Notes under the pieces: model-generated
What the model saw: only the letters and a program-made list of their open reading frames with translations
Database searches by the model: none
Told to the model about the DNA's origin: nothing
Assembly (NCBI GenBank): GCA_036936605.1
Contig: JAUPFV010000004.1
Location: forward strand, 88,438,334-88,502,333
DNA: 64,000 nucleotides
From: Limnanthes douglasii subsp. nivea
Lineage: Eukaryota; Streptophyta; Magnoliopsida; Brassicales; Limnanthaceae
Reading direction: 5' to 3'
In this document: positions 22,901 through 34,091 of the stretch, in pieces
How the letters are laid out: every line of letters begins with the position of its first letter
How positions within the stretch are numbered: the stretch's first letter is position 1
Position numbers and translations under genes: made by a program

Positions 22901-23629
22901 TATCATTCTTCTTAACATAATTAATAAAACCCATAATTTTTGCAGTCTTAAAATCTTTTTTACGGTGTTTATTTTTAAAACAATTAGCTTGATCAAGGCA
23001 ATATAAATGTGATTTATATAAAGAATAATAGAATTCACACTTTTCATACTACCTTTAAATTTAGACCACTTGCTTTATTTTCCAAATAGACCAAAATATC
23101 CAAAGGAGGAATCGCTATTTGAATATGCACCACATGCTCAGTAGACGAGAACCAAAACTGATCACGTGGGCAATGGTCATAAATTTTTCAATTTTAATTT
23201 TAAAAAGGTCAGAGTAGTAACACCAAATTCCCCAAGAAAATTCACAATTTTCATATAGTAATTTTCCCTTATTTTAAAATATTAGTGTTACATTTTTAAG
23301 ATCTGAAACTATGTCTAGCTGGATTATTTCCCTCACTTATTATTATTTTGTTTAAATATATACACACTAGAAGACTTTTATTATTACATGATTATTTTTT
23401 CCTCCTTGTATCAAACATTTATGCTACAATATCTATTGAGTCACACAATAATTCATGAATTGCAACAATAAAGATGGAGTAAGAAAGTTAATATCAACAT
23501 CAATGAGAAGATCAATCGTTAAAACTTTGAAACTTGGTATGTAGTAGACTTATACTACATACTATTAGATATTTTATAATTGTTTATATACATAATGAAC
23601 TCTAGTTTTAACACTAGCGTCTTTATCTA
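22901..23629. other. AT-rich intergenic (unit A)
   Basis: No gene or clear repeat seen. Unit B counterpart is 37388-38109. Confidence 0.55.
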
Positions 23630-23982
23630 ATGTAGGCGGAAAGCCTCCAAAATAATCTATTTAAATGTTTTAGTTTTATTTTATTTTTTATATTTTAATA
23701 ATTTATTTAAGATAGCGAATTAAATCTGATTACATTCAGATTTAATATGATATTATTTTATTGTACTTATTTTTGTTTCCATATTTTGTATTAGGGATTT
23801 GGGCGATTCTTATTTAAGACGCCTAAAACCTTACTTTTAAGTTAGACTTTGATGAATAAAAATTGAGAATTTTCTCTTAGTCTCTTATACTCTAACTTAG
23901 GGTCAAGGTTTATATATCTTTGTTTCGTATTCTTCTCTTGTGTTTGTCGTCGTCTATTCTATCTCGTAGCTTGCCGCTACCA
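23630..23982 (+). repeat. Ty3/gypsy LTR (unit A)
   Basis: Ends TTGCCGCTACCA at 23982. It shares with the minus-strand LTRs at 1600-1960 and 9247-9600 the order: TATA-like box, a motif related to GGCGC-TCAAAC, TCTCTTATACTCTAAC, and GTCGTCTATTCTATCTC. It is immediately followed by the last 61 bases of a copia LTR, while the gag start of the gypsy element appears about 4.6 kb downstream at 28600. The left edge is estimated. Confidence 0.65.
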
Positions 23983-23986
23983 TAAT

Positions 23987-24060
23987 TACTTTTGTTCTCT
24001 CCAATATATTCTTTCTTTCTCCAAAAATACCCCATTAAAATCTACAATTAGTATCAGAGC
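23987..24060 (+). repeat. Truncated copia 5' LTR end plus primer-binding site (unit A)
   Basis: Bases 23987-24047 match the last ~60 bases of the copia 3' LTR (ending AAAATCTACAA at 28585). They are followed by TTAGTATCAGAGC, the tRNA-Met primer-binding site, and the gag ATG at 24075. The first ~325 bases of the LTR, present in the 3' copy, are missing here. Confidence 0.75.
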
Positions 24061-24074
24061 TTTGTTCGATCAAG

Positions 24075-27000
24075 ATGAACAACTCGATTCCTATCTCTTT
24101 TGTTCCTCAATTAACAAAATAAAATTATAATAAATGGAGTACTCAGACGAAGGCTCTACTAGGATCTCAAGAAGAATGGGAAATTGTTGAAAAATGTTAC
24201 AATGAAGTAAAAGATGTTGAAGAAGAAAAATTAACACCAACACAAAAAGAAGATCTAAGAAAATCAAGAAAGAAAGATAAAAAAAGCATTGTTTTGGATA
24301 TATCAAGGAGTCGAATCATATGAAGCAGCTTGGGAAAATATTACTTGTGCCACTTCAACAAAACAAGCATAGGAAATTTTGGAGAAATCATTCAAAGGAG
24401 ATGAAAAGGTAAAAAGAATTCGATTACAAACTCTTAGAGGAGAATTTGAAAGTTTACGAAAAAACAGCGTCTGAATCCGTTTCTGATTATTGTTCACGGG
24501 TATTGTCCATTGTGAACCAATTAAAAATAAATGGGTAAACATTGGATGATATCCGTGTAATTGAATTTTTTTACGCTCTTTGGATTCAAGATTTGACTAT
24601 ATTGTGTTTGGTATTGAAGAATCTAAGGATTCAAACATCATAACGATTGATGAATTAACGGGCTCATTGAAAGCTCATGAAGAAAGATTATATAAGAAAA
24701 AGAAGGAAGTAACGTTAGATCAAGCACTACAGTCAAACTTGTCTGTAAGTGAGAAAAAAGAATATTCTACAAATCAGAGGGAAAAAATATTATGACCATC
24801 ATTCAAGAGAATGGAACAGAACAAACAAAAACCAAAATTTTAGAAGCTCACAAAGAGGACGCGGAAATCAAAGAGGAAGAGGCTTCAATACTTATGGAAG
24901 GGGTCATTATGAAAATCAATGGAAAGAAACAAACCAAAATCATAACTTTAGAGGTTCACAAAGAAGACGTGGACGTGGAAATCAAATAGGAACATGTCGC
25001 GGTTATATTGAGTGTTTTTATTGTCACAAGCCTGGTCATATGGAAAGCGATTTTTGGCACAAGGAAAAAGAAAAAAACGAAGTTAATATGGTGAAAAATA
25101 GTCAAGAAACTTTATTGCTTGTGACTCATGGTGGAGAGACTGATCATTTCTGGTATATAGACAGTGGTGCTAGCAAACATATGACAGGTAACAAAAGCTT
25201 ATTTTCAAAATTTGAAGTTGATTGTGGAGAAGTAAAAGTAGGAGATAGAAAATCTTACAAAACTAAAGGTGTTGGTGAATTAGAATTTAAGACAAAGCAA
25301 TAGAAGATTGAGAAAATGTCTAATCTTTATTTTGTTCCTGGACTTAAAAATAATTTTCTTAGTGTTGTGCATCTACTAAAGAAGGAGTATGATATTCACT
25401 TTCGTGACATGGAATGTTACTTATCATTGAATAATCAAGTTGTTGCTAAAGTTGGAATAGCACAAAATAATCTTTTCTCACTCACTCTTCAAAATTAGAA
25501 TATGTCTTGCTTGATTAGTTCTTATGAAGCAGTTGCAAAATTATGGCATGATCGGTTTGGACATTTGAAGTATAGAAATTTGGAGATGCTTTCAAGAAAG
25601 ATGATGGTCACCGGTTTACCAAATATTAGTCGTCTCGATGATGTATGTGAAACTTGTCAGTTTGGAAAGCAACATAAAATTTCGTTTCCGTCTAAATCAT
25701 CGTGGAAAGCAAAAAGACCACTGCAACTTATTCATTCAGATCTTTGTGGTCCAATGACAGTTCCATCTTTAGGAGGTAATCGTTATTTTATAACTTTTAT
25801 TGATGATTACTCACGAAAAGTTTGGGTTTATTGTGTTAGAGAAAAATCAGAGGCATTTCAAAAATTCAAAGATTTTAAAGCAGAAGTAGAGAAGTTTACT
25901 GGATTAAAAATCTACACCTTACGAACAGATTGTGAAGGTGAGTATTTTTCAAAACAATTTGAGAAATATTGCAGAGACAGTGGCATTCGGCATGAGATGA
26001 CAGTCCGCTATACGCCTCAGCAAAATGGTATATCTGAAAGGAAGAACAGAACAAAAATGGAGATGGCTAGATGTCTTCTTAGAAGAACGGGTTATCAAGA
26101 GTTTTTTGGGCTGAAGCTGTTGCCTGCGTTGTTTATCTTGTTAACAGATCACCAAAAACAAGCTTGGAGAATTGCACGCCATATGAGATGTGGTATGGTA
26201 GAAAGCCTAATGTTCATCATCTAAGAATAGTTGGGAGTGTTGCATACTCTCATATTCCGGATGTAATGAGAAGCAAGTTAGATGACAAGTCTGAAAAATG
26301 CATCTTCATTGGTTATAGTGAAAGAAGTAAGGCATACAAGCTATATAATCCGGTAACAAAAAAGATTATGATAAGTCGAGATGCCCAGTTTGATGGAAAT
26401 TCGTTTTTTGAAGATATGGCATCTGAGAAAGAACCTTCACAATTTTTTCACTTGAACTTGAAGAAAAAGAAGAGGCAAATTTTGAAAGTGCTGAAAATAA
26501 TACTCCAAAAGGAAGCCCTCCTACTTCCCCAAATTTTTCATCAAGTTCTTCATCTAGTCCGGTCAGAAAATGAGAAGTATTCAGGAACTATATAATGTAA
26601 CTGATGAAATCGTGGAACATGGTGCTTAATTTTTTGCTTTCTTTGCAGGAAAAGATCCAATTTTGTTTGATGATGCATAACAAGAAAAAGTATGGAGGAA
26701 AGCTATGAACGAAGAGATTGTCTCAATTGAAAATAATGATACATGAGAGCTTATAGATTTACCGCCGCACAAGAGTTCTATTAGGGTCAAATGGGTTTAC
26801 AAGACAAAAATGAATCCAAATGGTTCCATCAATAAATACAAGGCAAGGCTAGTTTCAAAAGGGTACAAACAAAAAGAAAGAGAAGATTTTACAGAGGTAT
26901 TTGCTCCCGTTTCTAGACTTGAAACCGTTCGGTTACTCATATCTCTTGCTGCTCAAAATAATTAGAAGATGTTCCAAATGGATGTAAAGTCCACATTCTT

Positions 27001-28214
27001 GAATGGTGCTCTCAAAGAAGAAGTCTATGTTGATCAACCACCTGGTTTTATTAAGAAAGGAGAAGAAGAAAAAGTTTACAAGCTAAAGAAAGCGTTGTAT
27101 GGGTTGAAACAATCACCCCGAGCCTGGTACAGCCGTATCAATTTTTTTTTTGAAAAATATGGATTTAAAAAATATCCATATGAACATACTCTCTACATCA
27201 AAAGTGATTCCCAAGGAAGATTTGTGGTGGTTAGTCTCTACGTCGACGATCTTGTTTTCATAGGAAACAATGTAAAAATGTTGGAAGAATTTAAACAGTC
27301 AATGATGGCAGAATTTGAGATGACAGATTTAGGAGAACTTCATCATTTTCTTGGCATTGAAATTTATCAATCTAAGAAATGAATTTTTATTTCACAAGAG
27401 AACTATGCAAAAGAAATTTTGAAAAAAATTCAAGATGGAAGCTGCTAATCCAGTCACTACTCCATGCATCACAGGGATGAAGTTATCTAAAGAAGGTGAA
27501 GGAAAACTTGTTAATTCAACCATGTTCCGAAGTCTGGTTGGAAATCGGATGTATCTAAGTTCGACAAGGCCTGACATTGTGTATGCTGTTAGTTTGATAA
27601 GTAGATTCATGGACAAACCTTGTTCTAACCATTGGGAGGCTGCCAAAAGAATATTGTGATATGTGAAGGGAACCATTGACTATGGAATTTTTTATGAAGC
27701 TAATACAAAAGTTAATCTCATTGGTTATACAGATAGTGATTTAGCAGGAAGCATTGATGATAGCAAGAGGACTTCTGGGTATGTGTTTCACCTTGGTAGT
27801 GGTGCAGTTTCATGGAGCTCAAAGAAACAATTAGTTGTGGCGCTTTCGACTACAGAAGGAGATTATATTGCTGCATCTTATACAGGATGTCAATTTATTT
27901 GGTTGCGCAGAATTTTGGAAAGTTTAAAAAGAAAGCAGGTCAAGTCAACCATTTTATTTTGTGACAATAAGTCTACTATTTCAGTCCCAAAGGATCCAGT
28001 TCTTTATGGAAGAACAAAACACATCCGGATTCGATATCATTTTTTGAGGGAGCTCGTGAATAATGGTGATGTTCAACTTAACTATTGCAAGACTAAAGAT
28101 CAAATGGCTGATATCTTCACAAAGCCACAAAGTGCGCAAGTCTTCAAAAGGAATGTTAAAAGTTTGGGAATCAAGAGCAAGCTTAATTTAAGGGAGGCAT
28201 TGTTAGGACAATAA
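24075..28214 (+). pseudogene. Ty1/copia gag-pol, copy A
   Basis: Domains in order: gag (24075-24790; [12 protein letters not shown] near the start), an Arg/Gly-rich stretch and zinc knuckle CFYCHKPGHMESDFWHK (25010-25060, last Cys changed to Phe), protease WYIDSGASKHMTG (25150-25190), integrase with its H-H-C-C finger (WHDRFGHL ... CETCQFG, 25530-25665) and core (HSDLCGPM, RTDCEGEYF, QQNGISERKNR), RT (26690-27400, YVDD at about 27240) and RNase H (27660-28200) ending ADIFTK ... LREALLGQ. A frameshift lies near 26160, and stops occur at 26967-26969, where copia RTs have Trp (TGG to TAG), and at the end of the block at 27380. The last two are shared with copy B. Codon 28212-28214 ends pol inside the 3' LTR. 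Confidence 0.92.
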
Positions 28215-28585
28215 TTAATTAAGTTTGAAAATATTAATTATTAATTTAGTTTAAATCTTTTAATAATATATTAATATATTTTTGAATAATATATATTATT
28301 CAATTAAGAATATATTATTCAATTGAGAATATATTATTTAATTGATAATATATTATTCAATTTAGGAAATATATGTTTAGATTTGATTTTATATTTTAAA
28401 GAGTATTATATTAGTAAAATATATTATTCTGTCATTAAAACAGTATAATATATTTATATATATATATATATATAAAAGAGATGTACTAAACAAAAAGGAT
28501 TAAGAAAAATAAAATAAAATAAATACTTTTGTTCTCTCCAATATTTTTCTTTCTTTCTCCAAAAATATCCCATTAAAATCTACAA
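28201..28585 (+). repeat. Copia 3' LTR, copy A
   Basis: Follows the polypurine tract AAGGGAGG directly, begins TGTTAGGACAATAATTAATT and ends AAAATCTACAA. Very AT-rich, with four near-identical GAATATATTATTCAATT-like units at 28290-28365 and an AT microsatellite at 28457-28475. The coding end of pol overlaps its first 14 bases. It belongs to the same LTR family as the direct repeats at 14002 and 15084. Confidence 0.8.
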
Positions 28586-28599
28586 TTCCTTACAGAGGA

Positions 28600-28790
28600 A
28601 GTCTACTCTTCCGTTCGTCGAATCGGTCAACCGTGATGAATTCGATCAGTTCCGATCACAGATAGATGAATTGATGAATTCGTTGCCACATCAAATGAAG
28701 AAAACGATATAAGATATTGAAAGGTTGACCACCACCGGATTTCAAACTCGAACAATTAATTTAAAGGCGGAAGTCTTTTTCATAGGATCC
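28600..28790 (+). pseudogene. Ty3/gypsy gag start (unit A)
   Basis: Reads NRDEFDQFRSQIDELMNSLP followed by IERL and TTTGFQ; this parallels the gag start of the gypsy element at 1600-1500 (NEFEKLFGQVGEQMHSLGNQM). It is the continuation expected after the gypsy LTR that ends at 23982, so the copia element sits between them. One stop interrupts it in copy A; copy B reads through. Confidence 0.55.
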
Positions 28791-29641
28791 GACCACAGCC
28801 ACAACTACAATTTGGAAAAACCAAACGGGAAGGAGATCCATCAAGTAGTTGTTGGTGACATGGAGGGTTCGTTGATACTGACCATCCACTATTTGATGAG
28901 TATGAGGCTGACTACCAAGGTGAAATTTCTTATGAAATGGAATTGGAAGATCCAATTTATGATGTATATGGTGATGAGGATGAAGATGATCCGATCTATG
29001 ATGTATACGACGATGAGGATGAAGACGATTGGGTAACACCAAAAAACATCTCGTGTTCTTTCGATAAAGTAAACAATAATTCTTTCTCTAATCCTAATAA
29101 CAAAAGTGGATCCAGAGCTAAGGATAAAGAATTAAAACCTCTAAAACCAAATTTTTGGTTAAAAGAAATTTTTTTAGGAAATTCAACTACACTTGAAAAT
29201 TTTGGAGATTATTCGACAGTGTTTTTGCCGCCACCCAAACCTCCTGAAGACACCCATACATTCTTCATCTCACCACAGATTACCATCATGACCGACTCAA
29301 TCGAACCATCTACATCGTATTCATGGCAGGAACCTGATCCAAATCTTAATCCGATTTCGAATTTGCTAATTCACCCAAGGCGCAAGGCTTTTGATCACGG
29401 ACTTCTTCCAATACCCAAGCTTATTTTCAAAAAACCGACCCAAAATTTAGCACCACTCCAGAAAACGCTCGTGGCTGGTTTGAGTAGTCGTGTCGATGCA
29501 GAGGAAGAGAAGTACAATATGTTTTTTCATAGTTTCTCAAAAAAGAAATGGAGCTACTATACGCTTCTCGAAAACCAAAACTCAAATCCAAGTGTTGGGA
29601 AATTGTTACATCATCAAAACACTTCGATGAAGCAGCTATAA
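28791..29641 (+). other. Acidic-repeat and Pro-rich ORF of unknown origin (unit A)
   Basis: An open frame of 234 codons (28937-29641) begins with two copies of DPIYDVYxDEDEDD, an acidic tyrosine repeat seen in some gypsy polyproteins, then becomes basic and Pro-rich (LPPPKPPEDTHTFF) and ends with FDAEEEKYNMFFHSFSKK-like sequence. The equivalent frame in unit B stays open for 236 codons despite many substitutions. I do not recognise the C-terminal two thirds. It may be captured host sequence. Confidence 0.4.
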
Positions 29642-29784
29642 ACACCATATAAGAAGATAAGGTTGATGCAATTCAAGTTATATGTCAAGATCGATGAAAT
29701 GTCTGAGAGAGAAACTAGAAGGATTCAAACCAGGAAACAGAAAGAAGCGGGAATCAAAACAAACCCTGAGTTGGATGCGTGTTT

Positions 29785-29905
29785 GGTATGTAATTAGATT
29801 TCGTTTAATGTTTTAGTTGATGGTTATTGTAGATTAAGTAGGATTGCGGGGGAAAGTAGATGGCTGGGTAAAATGATAGAGAAAGGGTACAATGTTGATA
29901 GTGTT
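29785..29905 (+). pseudogene. PPR-motif gene fragment (unit A)
   Basis: After a stop the frame reads ISFNVLVDGYCRLSRIAG ... WLGKMIEKGYNVDS, which fits one 35-residue pentatricopeptide repeat (xxYNxLIxGYCKxGRxxEAxxLxxxMxxKGxxPD). Only about one motif is present. PPR proteins bind organellar RNA; this scrap cannot. It is followed directly by the ankyrin-CCCH fragment. Confidence 0.5.
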
Positions 29906-29929
29906 GATACAGTTTTGGAGCTCGATAGT

Positions 29930-30650
29930 CTGTTTTAGCTTTAGATTCTTCAAGTACTGAGTCTTGAACTGAACAGTTGGACAGCAAAACTAAATGATGG
30001 AATAGAGGTGAATGTTAATTTTTCATGTGTCACGGATGAAACAAATGCTCTGTATTGTGCTATTTCTGGTTGTTCATTAAGGGTTTTAGATATAGTTAGG
30101 TTGTTTCTGGATATAGGTGCAGATCGTTACATGACTGATCCACATGGGGTTCGACCTTTTGTTGTTATTTTCGTCTCTAGAGGCTTCTCAGATATGAAAG
30201 CTTCCTTTGAAGAGATTTTGAAAGATAGTGGATCTGGCTTGCCTTTGCTTACTCCAGATATGACATTGTATCTTGCTATTTGCAAACCCAATGACTCAGA
30301 TCCTTCTTGGGTGTCGGAGAATGAAGAATTCTCAATCGATCCATCTCTTCCGGATATTAAAAGCAACATTTACACTACAGATGAGTTTCGTATTTTTTTC
30401 CTTCAAGATTCGACCTTGTTCGCGTGGTTATTCCCATGACTGTACAGAGTGTCCTTTTACTCACCCAGGTGAGCATGCAAGAAAATGAGACCCACAAGAT
30501 TTCCATTACAGTTGTGTGCCTTTCCAAGAGTTCAAGAAATGGACTTGTAAGCACAGATACATGTATGAGTATGCATATGGGGTCCTTGAGTGTTGGGTAC
30601 ACCCAGCTCAGTACTGGACTCACCTTTGCAAATATGAGACGCGGACGAAT
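29930..30650 (+). pseudogene. Ankyrin-CCCH zinc-finger protein fragment (TZF type, unit A)
   Basis: Matches the plant arginine-rich tandem CCCH (TZF) family, which binds mRNA in stress responses. Order: an ankyrin repeat (IEVNVNFSCVTDETNAL, LDIVRLFLDIGADRYM, DPHGVRPFVVI), a linker DMKASFEEIL, then [16 protein letters not shown], the first zinc block [20 protein letters not shown] and, after a frameshift and stop, the second block where [13 protein letters not shown] ... [17 protein letters not shown] appears. In this second block Cys to Phe, Cys to Tyr and His to Tyr changes remove zinc ligands. The end beyond LCKYET is replaced by unrelated sequence. N-terminus and C-terminus are missing, so it is a dead fragment. 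Confidence 0.85.
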
Positions 30651-30654
30651 CTGA

Positions 30655-30822
30655 TGGGATTAGCGCAAACTATGGTACGATCATTCTGCGTTCAATTCAG
30701 TAGTTTGTGCGGCCAATCGTGGACAGAATTGTCTGAATCGGCTGAAGAAGCAGTGAGAATCACCACCATGAAATTATCTGAAACAAGACAACCAAGTGGA
30801 GTAGTTCTTTATGGTGCTACTG
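30655..30822 (+). other. Unidentified coding-like segment between captured fragments (unit A)
   Basis: In frame with the segments on both sides and reading [20 protein letters not shown] ... RITTMKLSE. It keeps an open frame in both units, but I recognise no family. It could be an untranslated or intronic part of a captured gene. Confidence 0.35.
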
Positions 30823-30960
30823 GAGAGTTTTTCTTAGAATGGTACTCTGATAAGCTATTGGAGGATGGAGATAGAATCCTTTCAGCCGAAAAGGGCATCT
30901 TCCAAAGCAGTAGAGCAAACCTATCAGAGAAAGTAGGAGGTAATCACTTACATATTAATA
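30823..30960 (+). pseudogene. Beta-amylase fragment (unit A)
   Basis: [20 protein letters not shown] followed by a KGIFQSS block and [10 protein letters not shown] matches the conserved beta-amylase segment Y-G-x-FFLEWYS-x-x-L-x-x-HGDxIL ... AKLSGKVAGIHWHY. Beta-amylases release maltose from starch. Only about 45 residues are present, without the catalytic glutamates; the IHWHY motif is degraded. It is fused in frame to flanking unrelated sequence. Confidence 0.75.
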
Positions 30961-31385
30961 AAGAAACGAAATTTCAAGCAGAGGCTTCAAGACACTTCAT
31001 TGAAGGTTATCCATCAAAAAGGAATATTTGTAACATGTAATGGGTTCATGGGAAGGCTGGTGAGGACATAGATTCGTTTTGCGTTGCCAAACAAGGACAA
31101 GCATTATGCACGACTGATTTGTATGCTCTATTTGTCGGGATTCTTACTATGAGTTCACCAAAAATTGTTTGTTTGCTTAGGGAACTAATTTGGATCAACG
31201 GAACGACAAAAGGTCCAGCTACGAATTTTGTAGTAAAACTTGTCCAAGTTCTTTATCGATTCCAAATGTAAAGATTTACAACGCTACCTGCTACATGCTT
31301 CAGCTACTTAGATTGCACTTAAGTAGCCAATCATGGTTTTGTAATTTGATATCCTCAAGGATACAATTTGAATCTAGGTATTAAA
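30961..31385 (+). other. Unidentified tail of the captured-fragment chain (unit A)
   Basis: Contains short coding-like stretches ([30 protein letters not shown]) that differ from any family I know. The counterpart is 45486-45911. It ends where a 139-bp tandem repeat begins. Confidence 0.35.
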
Positions 31386-31600
31386 AACAAATAACATAGC
31401 ATATATTTAATTAATAGTACTTAGTTGAATCATCACATCATACTGTTTTATCCCATTTAAGTAGTCAATCAGGGTTTTGAAATTTGATATCCTAAGAGAT
31501 AGGATTTGAATCTAAGTCTAAAAACAAATAACATAAGCATATATTTAATCAATATTATTTAGTTGAATCATTATACATATTGAAATAAAAACATAATATT
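31320..31600 (+). repeat. 139-bp tandem repeat, two copies (unit A)
   Basis: The block starting AAGTAGCCAATCATGGTTTT at 31320 recurs at 31459 as AAGTAGTCAATCAGGGTTTT and both continue with GATATCCT, TTTGAATCTA and AAAAACAAATAACATA. Unit B has the same pair at about 45846 and 45985. Confidence 0.8.
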
Positions 31601-31920
31601 ATAGTTTTAAAACTGTTTGATTTTCATATAAATTATGTCATCATAGTAATTAGCGGAGAATTTTACAAAACGTACAATATATAGATTTATAGATGCAGAT
31701 GACTTTTGTTCATTTTACCACATGAAATCAATAAAAAATTCATTCAGATCAAATTTTTCATGATATGTAACGGAATAGAACCATTCAATATTGAACCTCA
31801 ATGGTGTATGAACACGCATTATATTAATACATTAGCCTCATTTTAAATGGTTTATGCTAATAACCACAACCAAGATTGGTCAATTATTCTCATAAGTACA
31901 ACACTAGTATGGATCAATTT

Positions 31921-32053
31921 TATGATATATCTATATATATAGATATATATCTATATCTATATATATATATATTTATATAAATAAGTGGTTATATGTAATT
32001 TATGCATAACAGAATCCATACAACAAACATTTAGATATTTCGTTTATATAAAC

Positions 32054-32092
<39 letters not shown>
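31921..32092. repeat. AT microsatellites
   Basis: Two (TA)n-rich tracts, 31921-31985 and 32056-32092. The first marks the left end of the 2.4-kb segment absent from unit B, where a plain (AT)n tract remains at 46452-46489. Confidence 0.85.
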
Positions 32093-32096
<4 letters not shown>

Positions 32097-32165
32097 ATAA
32101 AATTGATATTTCTATCATTATAGCCTCAAAGATCCGAGAAAAGATAAACATTCAAAAATAATTTA

Positions 32166-32965
32166 CAAAAAAACTCAAACATTTTATATATGCAACATAT
32201 AACCACATCCATCTTAAAGTTTTGATTTTTTACTTCTAAAAAATCAAAATAGGTTTGTACTTTTTTAAAGTATTCTAAAAAACAATTTGGTAAAAAACAT
32301 CAAATAAATGGTCGAGGCTCTATAAAAATCATTACTAAAAGATGAAACTTATCCTAATAATAATAATGTACTTACCATTACATTATAGTTAGACGATGTT
32401 ACAAGTTCCAACGATTGGCTTAACTCGTCGTACAACCATAATGCAAGTGCTACCCAACTATTGTACCTCGGTCGCTGCAGCAATAAGGAAATTGATCAAA
32501 TTATATGTTATATCTATGAGTTCTTAAAGATTTATGTCTCAAACCTTTTATCTTTAAGAAAAAATCAAACATTTTATATATGCAGTATATACCCACATGC
32601 GTTTTAAAGTTTTGATTTTTTACACCTAAAAACGCATACAACTCCTGAAATAAAAGAGGTTTGTTCTTTTTAAAGTATTCAAAAAACATTTACATAAAAA
32701 AATTAAAGATTTGGTCGAGGCTCTATAAAAATCATTACGAAAATTAGGTTTACCATAATAATAGTAATATACTTACCATTATATTATAGCTAGAAGTTGT
32801 TTCAAGTTCTAACGATCGGCTTAACTCGTCGTAGAACGATAGTGCAAGTGTTTCCCTACAATTGTACCTCTCCTCAGTAATAAAGAAAATGATCGAATTA
32901 TCTGTTATATTTATGAATTTATAAATATTTTTGTTTCAAACATTTTATCTTAAAAAATATCACAT
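32166..32965 (+). repeat. ~400-bp tandem duplication in noncoding DNA
   Basis: Blocks repeat at an offset of 390-403 bp: CAAACATTTTATATATGC (32177 and 32567), TTTTAAAGTATTC, GGTCGAGGCTCTATAAAAAT (32310 and 32713), and GGCTTAACTCGTCGTA. The start of a third copy appears near 32938. The content is not coding. It lies in the part of unit A that unit B lost. Confidence 0.8.
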
Positions 32966-32969
32966 ATTG

Positions 32970-33700
32970 TTATAAATTATATATGGTCTTACTATATAAT
33001 ACATAATTTATATAGCAGACATAACCAATTGACTCAAAAGACCTTAAATCACACTGTATGTAGATATAAAACTTATGAAATAACATTCTCCATACTAAAT
33101 CACATACTTTAATTTTGTTGAAATTAAAAACTAAATCGATAATAGATGAGTAAGATGGCTCGTATATCGTTTATATAAATTGAATCGACTAGTTCCCTCT
33201 TAAAGATACTAATGTGATTAATAGTACTAGAGATTATAAGATGAATGTGTAAAATATTTATAATTGGAAGTCCTCGTCTATTCTTGAAATTTCTGGTATT
33301 TTAAGCGAAGTTCTGGATCTTTTTTATATGCATAAAAGAAATTAAAAGACCTACTAAATGTTTGATCTTATATGAATCTATATAAGTTGAAAAGATTTTA
33401 CAAATAAAAAATTGTGAGTTATTGTTTATATTTAAAACTAAAAGTTATATTTAATATGAATATTCATTTGAATTATATACTCTCAAGTTTACATCCATTG
33501 CGTTATATAGTTTAAGTCTAATATTTAAATATGTGCTTTCCGTAGAAGATAACCAAATTAGGTATATGAATTCAAATATATAATAATTTAAATACTTAAG
33601 CTTAACTTTAAATATTTAAATATGTGGTATTAAATATTTATTATCTCCATATTAAATCATAAACATAATGTTTTGCTATCACAACTGATTGATATTTTAA
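32970..33700. other. AT-rich sequence, nothing recognised
   Basis: No open frame with protein-like content, no LTR boundary and no RNA gene seen before the LTR at 33701. Confidence 0.55.
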
Positions 33701-34050
33701 TGTAATTTGATTGATTAGTCGACAAATGTCCTCATTATACATTATTGAACAAGTCGTAAAGTACGGAGTTCACACTTGTTAGAATATATTTTGAATAGTG
33801 ATGTCAAGGGACAAAGCCTTTTTAAGAGATTCAAAGGGTGGAGATCCCAATTGGGTCCAAGAGGTAGAGTTCCTGGGCTGCGTCGAATTTCAGCTATTTT
33901 TTAAATTGATCAGAATTTTGAATTTAAAATTAAAATTTTGGTGAACCCCAAAATAATTATAATCTGAAATTGTTTAACAAGACTTTAGAGCATATCTAGA
34001 AATCTACATAAATTCCCTACATAAGATTGAAATTTTATGTTCTTGTTTTA
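33701..34050 (+). repeat. Copia family X 5' LTR (unit A)
   Basis: Begins TGTAATTTGATTGATTAGTC and shares GAACAAGTCGTA and the GAGT-CACACTTGTTA block with the LTRs at 3654, 11272 and 50788. The gag of the same family starts about 40 bases past its estimated right end. A clear primer-binding site could not be read. Confidence 0.65.
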
Positions 34051-34091
34051 TGAAGATTGAGATTACAAAAACGGGAGAATCAACGAAGTAA

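Noticed and set aside
24749..25303. Possible CRISPR-like or tandem array in the RGRGNQ-coding part of copia gag
   Set aside because: Repeats are codon-level (Arg/Gly-rich nucleocapsid) without uniform spacers; the genome is a plant.
28761..29042. His-rich minus-strand ORF (also 43268-43555) that looks like a metal-binding protein
   Set aside because: It is the exact antisense of the acidic GATGAGGATGAA repeat of the plus-strand ORF; the His codons are a by-product.
28586..31600. Helitron explanation for the captured fragments
   Set aside because: I looked for a 5' TC start and a 3' hairpin with CTRR end near the borders and found none I could defend; the mechanism is left open.
31921..32100. 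Palindromic TATATATAGATATA tracts as a replication origin or matrix attachment site
   Set aside because: Simple (TA)n microsatellite sequence explains them; nothing specific supports a function.
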